From Thozetella sp. PMI_491 (lineage: Eukaryota > Ascomycota > Sordariomycetes > Chaetosphaeriales > Chaetosphaeriaceae), in NCBI GenBank assembly GCA_021432635.1, contig MU270110.1, forward strand, positions 1 to 55,204: 55,204 nucleotides of DNA, read 5' to 3'. Positions within the stretch are counted from its first letter, which is position 1. Every line of letters starts with the position of its first letter. The notes below the pieces were generated by a model. That model was given only the letters and a program-made list of their open reading frames with translations, searched no databases and was not told the origin of the DNA. This document shows, one piece after another, positions 37,601 through 48,200 of the stretch. The translations under genes and the position numbers were made by a program.

Positions 37601-38489
37601 TAATTAGCTTTTAATAACCTTAAATAAACTTATATTAGATTATTTTAATAGATTTACTAGTTATAATTAGTCTAATCTAGCTTATTAGCCTACTTAACTA
37701 TTTTATTAATTCTAGCCTTATTTTTATAATAAGATCTATACTAAGGACTTTTAACAAGCTTTTATTCTTAAGGGTCTTAGTTCTTTCTTAGTTTAAATTA
37801 TGCTTTTTATATTTAAAGTCTTACTTTTAATTATTTAATAAATCTTTATAATTATCTTATTATTAAAATCTTAAATTATATATTCTTATAGGGTCTTTAA
37901 GATTAACTTTGTTTTAGATTTTTATATTAGGAGCCCTTAATCTTTTAAAAAGGTTGTTAGTATTTGTTTAATCTATTTGCTTAGCTTTTTAAAGTAGTTA
38001 GTCTACTATCTTTTAAAGTCCTTTTAAAAGTAGCTAAGGAGTTTAAATCCTTATAGGTTTATATAATTATTTATATACTTAAATAAATAAGATATTATTT
38101 ATATATTCTTCTACTCTCTTAAAGTTATTTTTAAGTCGATTAAATATAATAATTATAAGACTACCTCTTAGTTAATAATCTTTTAATCTTAGATTATTAA
38201 CTCTAACTACTTTAAGATATTAATAACTTCTACTTTCTTACGCTCTTCTTAAATAAGTTTAACCTAGCGAGGAGTTATTTTACATATTAGCTATAGTATT
38301 TATATATATATAAGATAATTGTTTTTATAATTAAGGCAAAGTCCTAATTCTTATTTAGGGGCGGCCCTTTATCTTAATTACTTATTCCTAGAGATCTTTA
38401 ATTCTGAATTTTAGGGCGGCAATCTCTTAAAAAGTATTTGTAAGCTTCCCTTAGCTGTTTTATATCGCTTTGTAAACGATACTAATTAG

Positions 38490-38724
38490 TGTTTGGTAAA
38501 CGTATAAGATCTTATAAGCAAAAGCAAATAAATAAATAAACTGGTAAAACTATAACTAGTCTTCTGGTCTCTGTTTGTCCTAAGAGCTAGGGAGCTCTTA
38601 GGACAGCTTTTATATACTCCCATTGATCACATAATAAGAACCCACGTGATCAATAGGATCCTAATACTACAGATCCTCCACAGCTCGGCACAGCTCGCCA
38701 GCGCTGCGAACAGCCATTCCAACA
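38490..38724. repeat. Right LTR (235 bp)
   Basis: Same length as the left LTR with no indels, ending CATTCCAACA. The inverted repeat is kept at 38579-38602. The outer end is GC-richer than the corresponding inner end of the left LTR. Confidence 0.92.
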
Positions 38725-39074
38725 TTGAGCCTAGTTTTGACTTGTTCGAAGGGGATTGGGACCTACTTCCGATGCCTCCAGAAGGTATCGGCGAAATACA
38801 TCAGCGGAATGAGTTTGCTTCACAGTCAACTCTGGAGCAGGTACAAACACATTCGAGCCTGGGTTTTAAAGATATCGCAGTCATCGTGTGGCCTAGTTTC
38901 TTTGCTTTTCAGAGCGGTGAGCCAGAGCATCTCCAAAGGGGCTTCGTGCTGAACAGAGTGCAGGTTAATGCAGCATGGAACGAGATAAATGCCCAGCGCG
39001 GGATTGAAACTCGTCGGGAGGGATGGATGATTGCCCGTCGAAGACGACAGAGGCTCAGACTTCTTTTGCCTTGA
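38725..39074 (+). pseudogene. Caspase-like protein: displaced 3' end
   Basis: The sequence starts with the right target duplication and reads EPSFDLFEGDWDLLPMPPEG, then KDIAVIVWPSFFAFQSGEP and GFVLNRVQVNAAWNE, to the stop TGA at 39072. Removing the element and one copy of the duplication joins EKV to EPSFDLF in the same frame, so this is the C-terminus of the gene that begins at 28818. Without a promoter or splice signal it is unlikely to be expressed by itself. Repeat copy C starts about 70 bp later. Confidence 0.8.
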
Positions 39075-39145
39075 GGAACAAAAGGATTCTTTTTCCGCGG
39101 GTTCGAACTAGGGCCATAAAACGGTCCGTGCCTAGATGCCCTGCA

Positions 39146-39430
39146 AGCCTTAATTTATCTACACGCCTTAAAAAGCCACACTTTCGAGCCTTAACATAAC
39201 CCGAATCGCCAATTAAAAACGCCTATTAAGGCAAGCCCCGAACGGGGCTGAGATGCGATTTTTGCGGCGAGCGCAGCGAGGCGCGAAATCGTGTGTAGGC
39301 CCGTCTGTTCTGGTTAAAGAACTCTGGGCCTAGGCTTTAAGAACAAGTGCTTTGCTTCTCAAGACGGGTTACTTTGATACTTTACTTAGCTCGTCTGGCC
39401 GGGCTCGTTCCGAAAGGTTTTCGAGTCCTA
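39146..39430 (+). repeat. Dispersed repeat, copy C
   Basis: It aligns with copy A from GCCTTAATT to CTTCTCAAGACGGGTT. It carries two hairpin cores: CCCCGAACGGGG (near 39237), and GCGGCGAGCGCAGCGAGGCGC inside ATTTTT...GAAAT (near 39260). It ends in GGCTCGTTCCGAAAGGTTTT, shared with copy B. Confidence 0.7.
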
Positions 39431-39437
39431 GCGTCGC

Positions 39438-40087
39438 ATGCTTATTACACAGCCGCCTATACGGAAGCTAGGGCTCTTCTACCGATGGAACACTGTCACA
39501 TTTAGAAGTGTCTATACGGAAGTATGGCAATTCAACGGCGACGACGACAGAGCTGGATCATCCCAAAGGCGTCCCCAAAGATCTGGTCTTTCAAAATATA
39601 GGTCCCAAGTTTCAGTCCTAGAGCGCGCCATACCTTTTAAGGAGCCAACGCGAGATGGGGTAGATGGTGTACGTATGGGAACTATTTACGATATCCCTCA
39701 GTGGCTTTCTACCGGAGACAACAGCTTGTCCTGCTGGCGGGTACTGTGGACATTCCCCTCCGACCCACAGGATCTAGTAGCACCGGGTGCAACAGAAGAC
39801 GCTTTTCTGTATGGGGAGAATGCGGAACAGGTCCGGTTGATACTGTCGGACTTATTTGATCAAGTAGACGGCCCGGTCATCCGGATCAGCCGCTGGCAAG
39901 GATTGATGATGAAACTAATGCTGGCGACATGAAGTTTCAGCTGCGATTCTCCTTTCCAGCCGGGAGTGGGTTGAAGTACGCACAATACTGGTCTGGTGTT
40001 TATGGAAATCTCGACATCATGACGGGATATACTCTGCAAGATATTGAGGCACTGGATAAGGAGCTTGATGAAACGGACGGGTCGTGA
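39438..40087 (+). pseudogene. Unrecognised small protein gene, frameshifted
   Basis: A 164-codon frame from 39438 (FYRWNTVTFRSVYTEVW; WRVLWTFPSDPQDLVAPG; VRLILSDLFDQVDG) stops at 39932. A protein-like continuation in another frame (ARIDDETNAGDMKFQLRFSF, GLKYAQYWSGVYGNLD) reaches TGA at about 40087. The shift lies at about 39870-39900, and no intron of workable length fits. I recognise no domain. It is convergent with the subtilisin-like gene (stops about 200 bp apart) and starts right at the end of repeat copy C. Its real start may have been lost to the repeat. Confidence 0.45.
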
Positions 40088-40285
40088 CCCATAACTTCCG
40101 AGGAATAAGAGTCTCAAGTATCGGTTCCACGGGTAGTACTGCTTATAACACTATCTCATATGGAGCTTTTGACTCCGATAGCTATCAAATCGCCGAAATC
40201 ATGCGTACATATCCATAAATATTGACCTAGAGGGGTTGTATCTCTAGCCATATAGTGGAACAAACTTATTTCATTTGATCGATAT

Positions 40286-43010
40286 CTACAGCCCTTCGAG
40301 GCAACGCGAGATGGTTTCGCAGATATCCTCTCTAGCCCGAGTCTTCTGGGCCTGCCCGAGCGGCCCCTCAAATGGGACACGGTTCCTCAGTAACGGAGGC
40401 AAGAGCGCCCAGGGGCGGATACAGTGGTACATCTCGTCCAGCTGCGAGATGGTCATCAGCAGCCGGCTCATGCCCGCCTTCTCGCGCAGGCTGGGCGCGG
40501 CGCGGATGAGACACTCGGCGGAGGGCTGGCGCGAGAAATCAAGCAACCGCGCGGCCAGCCCCACCGCGATGGCGGTGGAAATAGAGGTCCCCGAGTCGCT
40601 CGGGCTACCAGGAGAGACGGCGACGTTCTCCCCGAGGATGGCAAGGTTGGGGAGCGCGGATCCCGCGCCGGGGTTGAGGCTACGCGAGTTCTTGATGCCG
40701 CCGTCGGTGGAGAACATGCAGAGCACCTGATCATGGTGCCGCGCCGGATACGCCACCTCGCCTGCATTGCTATCGTTGGAGGCTGCGGCGAAGAAGAGAA
40801 TCTTGTGGGTCAGCGCCAACTTGATCTGATCCAACAGCTCCTGGTTGTGCTCGCGAAACCCGCAAGCCATGCACACGATGTCGATGTTGTTTTCGATGCT
40901 CCAGCCGATAGCCTGTGGGGGGTTAGTTGCCATTTCCGATATTGGGAGAGAGAGAGAGGAATACCCCATGTTATGGGCAGGGAGGGTAACGTCATACCTG
41001 GGTGGCAAGATCCTGGGTGTTGTGGCTTTCCTCGTCCCAGTCGAATATCCTAAGCGCAAATACTTCGGCCGGCTCACAGACTTGGAAGATGAGGTTCAGA
41101 GACTTGGTCCCATGGCCGCTATTGTCACGCATCTGTGAGTCGTCGCCATCCACAAAGTCGCGGTACCCAGCCAGGTCCAGGGCCACCGCATCCTGCGGGT
41201 CGACGCCCGTGTCAAGCACCGCAATCCGAACCTTACGATAAGAGTCACCAGGTTCAGCTTGGAGCACATGGTTGAGACTGTCGAGACGCTTGAACCACAT
41301 GCTGGACGATGTGGCATTGGGCAGATGGCTGGCTAGGGGCTGAGTCTGCGGATTGGAGAGTCGTATCGGCAGCTGCGGAAGTGTCCCTATGGCTTGCATC
41401 GGGGCTGGGGAAGGGGTGGGTAAGCATAGCGGCCTAACCTTGTGTGGCTTGAGCATTGAGATATAGTTTTCGAGAGGGTTGACAAGCTCTTGGAGCGCAT
41501 CGCGGATGCGGTCTTCGTCCCGGAAATGAGGCATGAAGTGCTTCTGCGGTTGCAGGCACTGCATGATGATGTTCTCGAGTGGATCCGGTGTATCTTCAAA
41601 TACGTCCCTGTCCTTGATAATAGAGCGGCAGATGTTGTAGTTTGTGTTGATGTTTGGCCGTCCATGTAGACAGAACTGGGGCCATTGGTCCCACAGGCTC
41701 TCGATTGATCTCCCCAACTCGATCTCGAGGAGCATCATTCCCAGTGCAAAGATCTTGGGCAAGCTATGTGCTTGGATCTGACCCTCGAAGCTCGATGGGG
41801 TGCTCTGGTCAGCATGGCAGGGCATGGTTAGGAGAGGCTCGTTGACGAAGATCCCGGCCACATCAAAGCCCTGCTCGACGCGCTGCTCGAGCAGAAACTG
41901 CACACTGTCCTTGGTCCAGGGTTCCGTCATCCAGCGCGAGCTGTAGAGCTGCCACACCGCCTTGGCGATGAGACAAGCGAGGACCGGCTTTAGCTTGCCC
42001 GTCAGCTGCTGGGCACACGTCGTCAGGAGCTGGCCCAGGGATATGGTGGGGCTGGATGGGACCCAAGTCCGGCCCAGGTCCCCTGGCCCCTGGAAGCGCA
42101 GGGTATCGCCGGCCAGCAGCAGGCACAGACCGGCCTGGCTTCGCGTTGAGATATATTCGCAGAATTTCTTCCTATCGATGGCCACCTCGGCCGGCAAGAC
42201 GCTGCTCTTTTCGTCGCTGAATCGCCTGTGTGTTGTTCAGCAACAAGGCTTCTTGATACTAGGCAGTCCTAGGCATACTGACACATATTGGGGGATAGAG
42301 ATATGCGTGTCCTGCCAGCACGACAGCATCTCGGGTTCAAGCTTGTGGGGGTGATCCAAGAACAGCATGCCCAGGCTAACCTTCGAGTCTGCCTTTGTGA
42401 GACTGTGGAGGCGGACCTGCGCAACTACCTGGCCACAGAGGCTGCCCATATCCTCGGAACAGTAGCTGCGGAGCGCCTTGAGGAGGGAGTCCATCTCTCT
42501 CTGGAATTCCTGACGCCCTGTTGGGGGTAGATCGCTGCTGGAGGGTGAGATGTCCACCCCGTCCAACGCTGGCGTCACAAAGGCTCGCAGTGCATCTAAG
42601 ACCTTCTTGCGCTCCTTTCTGGCCTCGGCTGTCCGGTCGCTAGCAATGCTACGTAGACTCTGCGTTGTAGCGTGGCTATTGACCCAGGGGCGTGTCACTG
42701 GTTTCTTTGGGCGATGAACATCCGTTGACCGCGCTGGTCGTGGTGCGGGCTTGCCGGCCACGCGTTGGTCCTTGAATAGCCCGACCACGCGACGCAATCC
42801 ACACAGAACCTCGAGATGGCCAAGCAGCTGGCCAATTTCTCTCTGCGTGGAGGCATTGTCGTTGGGCGACGACTCAAGCCACTCGACAACGTCGCGAAGC
42901 GCCACCTTCAGCGCCGAGCAGAACTGGATGCACTGCTTCTCCTTGCACAATACTTCCGCCGCCAGTCGTATGTGCTCGGCGCCTTCAATAGCAACCTGCC
43001 GCTGTGACAT
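40286..43010 (-). CDS. Subtilisin-like serine protease (S8) with N-terminal pseudokinase-like (DUF7580-type) region
   Basis: Exons 43010-42283, 42225-40998 and 40912-40286 join in phase to 860 aa. The N-terminal half is alpha-helical (RQVAIEGAEHIRLAAEVLCK; a Cys-containing segment; LLKALRSY). It is followed by a region like the fungal DUF7580 domain: FCEYISTRSQAGLCLLL, ISLGQLL, AVWQLYSSRWMTEPWTKD and a kinase-F-helix-like FALGMMLLEIELG. The C-terminal half is an S8 peptidase with a complete triad: Asp581 (RIAVLDTGVD), His614 (NSGHGTKS) and Ser762 (SGTSISTA). There is no signal peptide, so it should act in the cytosol. Cytosolic S8 proteases joined to NLR-type regions are known in fungal incompatibility. 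The gene appears intact. Confidence 0.85.
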
Positions 43011-45286
43011 CGAGGGCAGCGGGATGAGGGATTCATGTCGCGGCCTCGGTTGGTCGACGACGAGGCTATATGTTGCGACACTGTGGGTGTGACCGTACTA
43101 CTGCAGAGACTCAGCCGCACCAGGGTTTGCCATCACGTGCAACTGGCAGGGGCAGGGGATTCGCCCTCACAACACTTTTAGCCTGGTTGGGGTTCCCCTC
43201 CCCTCCACCCTGAAGTATCAGGGCCAGAGGGAGCTTTCGTCGCACGCAAATTACCAAACTAAGCGAGGAAGCAAAGTACCAAAGCAGCAGCCGGAAAACG
43301 AAGAGACAAGTGTCAGTTCGTGCAGCGGCCAACGTAACTAGTCGGCGCCCGTGAACCCAACCAAGTGGCCAATCGAGACCAGGAATGCAGATCCCGCTCA
43401 TGCGACGCCAAGATCAATGCGGGCTACCTAGCTCGCGGTCATGTAAATACATGAGGGATTAGCAGTGCGTAAGCTTTTATGTTACATGCGCCAGCCGTGG
43501 AACTGTTTTGACTGGCTGTTCTGCTGACCAACGAACTTTTCCGCACATATTGCCCCTACACCATACGGCATGGAGGATGCTGAGAGAAAATGACTTGGTG
43601 GGATCCATTACAAACGTTTGCTGCAAACCTTGGATACAGGTGACTTGAACCGCCGTGGCCTTCAAGAGCCTAGAAGCCTTGGAGCCTAGTTTGGTGAACA
43701 CTTATTAGGTAGGCACTTAGGTACCTAGTTAAGTTGAATAAGCGTGGATCCATCCCGAAGTTGGGGCAACATCCGCCTTTCAGAGGTAACCAACCAAAGG
43801 AGATAGGATTGATACAATACGTCCACTTTTCCCGCCTTGTGCTACAATAAGCCGGAAATGTTAACAAGTTTGGCCATGCCCCTTTTTTCTCAGCATGTCT
43901 CACAATAAGCTGCCCAATCAACCAATTAACCGCCCCAAAGTTAAATATGAATATAGGCTTGGCATTTCTAAACCAACTTAATTATACGTGCCGCTTCTAC
44001 TACCTGCCTATCTAGCTTGAATCAATGCCGAGTCCGATGGGTAGAGCCCGACAGGAAAGCGAGAGTCTAGTGTTACTATGGAATTTGCTGTGGACGTAGG
44101 CGAGTTACAGTCGGAGATAAAGGAGTTCCAGGCATTAAGTGATGTTGGGCCGACTAGAAAAAGTCTTTGCAGCTCCACCATCCGACAAGCAAATCACAAT
44201 TTTGAGCACTGCAACAGTTATCCTAAACCTGAGCAATGATTAGAAAGATCTACTAAACTCCGCCATTTCAACCGTCAAGAAATAGCTACTCTCTGACTCG
44301 GTCAGCTTTTCACTCACCTCTATCACTGTTATCCCCTCAATCAAACAGGTGAGTTTCGAACCTTCGTATGCCATGACTACAGAAGAGGTGATTAGTAATG
44401 GTGTGCAATTATGTGGTAAGATAAATGCCTAGAGAGTCCAATACCTCCCTTTACCGTGGTATCGCAGTAACGTTCCGCTGGAAGTGGCGTTAAATAACAA
44501 ATATCTATCGTGTCAGTTAGTCAATAAACCACTTAACTGCTCATCAAATTATGTACTAGTCACAGCCAACATGGTGATCTATAGTGTCTTATTTCGGATT
44601 TCGCCATTTAGAACGGCTATAGAACAAATTATTATGATACAGTACGGAGCATTCCTAATGATTTACCTAGTTAGGATAGTATATCAACTTGTTAGACACT
44701 GTCTATTAGAACCACCAGAGTTACAACAAATTGAGGCTGATACAGACAGAGATGATACATTATCGTCTCTCTATATAATATATTTGACGTTAGACTGTAG
44801 ATGTTAAGATCTCTATCCTACTGTAATACTGTTTGGAAAAATCATAAATGGCCCCTAGAGCTTAGATACCGGCAATAGGGACCGAATAACAGCCTTTTAC
44901 TTCTATGGCTCTAGAATACCATTCTTCAAGATAAAGGCGCGAAGATCCTGTTAGGATTGGTCACTTCCTCCCCTCCTTGAAGTCTGCTATACGGAAGTAT
45001 TAAGTTGCAACCGCCTACAAATAAAAGCAGGTTCAAATAAGTCATTCAGGTCATCTTAAAACTCGGTGTTTTCAGTAAGGATAATGTCGCAATGCCATTT
45101 TATTAGTAAACGCGAGATACGGTGGGTCGGTTACACGTCCATGTCACCCTCCGCGATTCGATGTATAGCATCTAAGCCAGAGGAGAATAGTTTACTCCGT
45201 ACCTGAAAGAAACAATCATAGAAATCTTTTGCTTCTGTGGTTAAACTGTGTGCTTAGCCCAGACCCTTGCAGGGATATCATAATGC
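43011..45286. other. Intergenic, no supported gene
   Basis: Upstream of the subtilisin-like gene and downstream of the C2H2 gene. A 107-codon plus-strand frame at 44484-44807 has one or two hydrophobic stretches (MVIYSVLFRI; YGAFLMIYLVRIVYQLV) but no recognisable domain and lies in AT-rich DNA. I do not call it. Confidence 0.4.
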
Positions 45287-48200
45287 TTAGCTTGACTTAC
45301 CATCTTTCCTAGAGAAATAGAAAGTGATCGCCTTAGCCCGGTGTATGAGATATCGGTCTCGGTCGGTGGTTCCCAGTGACCTGATCTCGACTTCCTTTTG
45401 ATTTGGTGATAGTGTAGCGTGTCGAGTTGGATTCAAATTTAGTTCCTCCAGTTCGTCCTTTCTATTTAAGAACGTCAGAGTAGACTGGAGGGGAGGAATG
45501 ATTGAGCCATCAGGCGCCATTTCTCGCTTCTCCCATAGCCGGACCACTTTGAATCTCGCAAGAGTCTCGGGTATTATGCCATTTTTGGATATCCGCTCTG
45601 GCAAGAACTTGGCTATCAAGTCCTGCTCCCAGAGACTACTGATAAAGTAGTCTAGATCCTCCACTCGTTCAAATTCGAACACCGGGACATGCTGGCAGAG
45701 CTGGAATCCCGACTCAGTACATATGATGAACTTTTGCGGTTTATCAAAGCGCAACCGACGTGCATCTATAGCCTCATCAACCAGCGGGAGTACATTACTG
45801 GGAGCTTGAAGTCATCTAGTCAGATATTTACAGAAATTGAGGCCGATGGGCATGGTCAGTACTTACTCCGATGAGCGACGTGAATGTCCCCAGAGACGTT
45901 CTGGTACAGAAAGACCCGAGACACATCGTCTCGGTATGTTGCGTTCATTAAATTAACTTTTATCCTCTGCACTGGTGCTTCTGTGCGGATCTGCTGTCTG
46001 TGAAGGTAAGTTGGTCAGTCTTGGAAGCTTGAACCTATAAGCGATTTCACTCACAAGGTGATCTCTGCATCTACTCTACGATGCACCGTGGCTCTCCGTT
46101 GTTCCTTTCCACCAAAAAGAGGAAATATAGATGTTGCTTGCTCTGAAGGAGGAAGCAACAGAAAATCTGTGGGTCGGTTGAGCTCCCTGTGGGTAATCAT
46201 TGAGTTAGCTAATCCAAATGCCCCCAAGCGCTAAGATTGAAGATGACTACGGACTTTGGCTGAAAGGCCAGATTTACACTTAGCTGTAGACGAACAAGCT
46301 CGACATCAATATTGTCAATCAATTGATTTAACTCGGTCTCAGCCGTGGCGGGCCATGTGAAAGGCGTTGAAATAGTCGTCTGCTGAGCCGGTGGAACGTA
46401 GCGGTCAAGCACGCGGCCACAGTTCTCCAAGTGACTTTTCAGACCTTCTAGCTTATCTAGCTGTTTGGTCGATATTTTACCATTGCCAAAATGAATAAAT
46501 TTCAACAAGACGTACAGCTTCCACAGGGCCTCGGGCACCATGCTAGCGTGTATGTCGCGGAAACAGTTCACTCGCGATTGTGACGCGGCAAGGAGCCGGG
46601 CAAGTTGGGAGGGGGCAACAGAGAGGAAAAGGTTTCCTTCGAGTTGTACCGGTATCGAGTCGTACTTCTGTTTGGAGTCTACAGACATTTCGGTCGCGGC
46701 TCCAGCCCCGATAGCAAGTTCGTGAACCGTACTGGCGGCTAGAGCCGGCCCTGAGCGGGTTGGGCTAGTCGCGGGAGCTGTCATTTCGATTCGCACTTCA
46801 GTCCCAATGGATGCCTGCTGGGCAGCTGGATCAGGAACTGATGATTCGATAAACTTTTCCAGCGTGCCTGTAGCTTCAATGATTTCGATTCGTATATGAT
46901 CCCAAATTTCCGGGTTCGTCATGACGTCGCCGTCATGTTGCTGGTCTAAAATTGTGTCTAGTCTCGCCAAGGATTGCGCGATTCGGCTGTCAACATCTCG
47001 TTGAGCTCCCTCAGACCACGACTCTAGACTGCTAGAAAGGTCCTTGGCGGCCTCTAAGACGAGCGCATGGATGGGTTCGGGGGCGAGCGGCATATCGGAG
47101 GAAGAGTGGCGGGGCCTGACGGAGGATTTGCTCGTGGGAATATCAAGGATGTTGAGCTCACGGCCGGTGGTGGGCTCGATTGTGGAGGGCTCTTTGGAGT
47201 TGTGCGAGACTACGTAACCATTGAGGATGTAGTAGTACCAGTACCGCTTGCCGGGCTCAAGGAAAGGCTGCTGGAAGCGGAACGTGCCCTTCCATTTGTC
47301 TGATCGGGACGAAGACTTGGTCTTGGACAGGGGGAGCGGGGTAGCGTAGTTATCCCAGGAACCAAGAAGCTGAACGACCTTGACACCGGAAGAAACACGA
47401 AGGGAGAAAGAAAGCTGAATTGCGCCGCCCGCGGTAGCTAGAAATGGAAAAACTTCGATTTTTAGTAGATTATCGCAGTGTTTCATTATGTTCTTGACCA
47501 GATCGGGGAGGTTGATAGCGTCTCCCCATGGATCATCATCATCATCATCATCAACGATCCCGAGCATTTCCGAGACAGCCAGTGGATGCTGTTCTCTAGA
47601 GCCTACGGACGCCCTCGTCCTAATGCTCTCATTAGAATCAGGACCTAAGGCTTCCCACGGCAGAGCTTGAAGCGCAAAGGAGTGCAAGTGTTGCGCAATG
47701 TGGTCATCGACCTCAACCTGCATGAGCTGGTAGCTATGGGGACACAAAGGACACGAAACTGGCTGAACCATGGTTCTCTGGCTCGCCTCAGCCAAGATTG
47801 GCAGCTCCGCTTCATCAAACTGCCCCGGATGCCGGGACCACATGTGCGCGTGCCACTCGGTCTCTCGGTCGAATTGGAATTCGTCTTGCTCGGGCGTCGT
47901 CGAGGTGTGGCAGCAGGTGGCGCAAACCCAGTGGGCGACACTATGGCACTTGCTCAGGTGCGCCTTCCACTCGTCTGTCGTGCCATATAGAGCATCTGGC
48001 GTCTCACACTCAGCGAACACGCATACGTACGGACTGAGGTCTTCAGCAACGTGACCCCTGTTTAATATCGTTAGTGGAAAAGGATATCCCTGTAGATGAC
48101 AAACGAAACATACCGCCATTTTCTGTCCGAATTCGCGTACGATGCGTCTAGGGGCTGAGCGCAGAGAGGACAGCGAAAGTCACCGTTGGCAACCGAGCAT

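Larger units (their letters stand above)
31438..38724. mobile_element. LTR retrotransposon, RIP-saturated, inserted in caspase-like gene
   Basis: The 7287-bp element is bounded by two 235-bp direct LTRs (TG...CA ends) and a 5-bp target duplication. The interior is extremely AT-rich, with essentially no frame of 60 codons. Near the right end, minus-strand reading gives a protein-like stretch (SDIKQLREAYKYFLRDC and following) in which TAA/TAG fall where Gln would fit. This suggests the element is transcribed right to left, with a gag-like start there. The superfamily (Gypsy or Copia) cannot be told. Only transitions separate the LTRs, as expected for RIP. Insertion disrupts the host gene 350 bp before its stop codon. 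Confidence 0.9.

Noticed and set aside
44484..44807. 107-codon frame with hydrophobic stretches
   Set aside because: AT-rich DNA gives hydrophobic codons by chance; no family or splice evidence.
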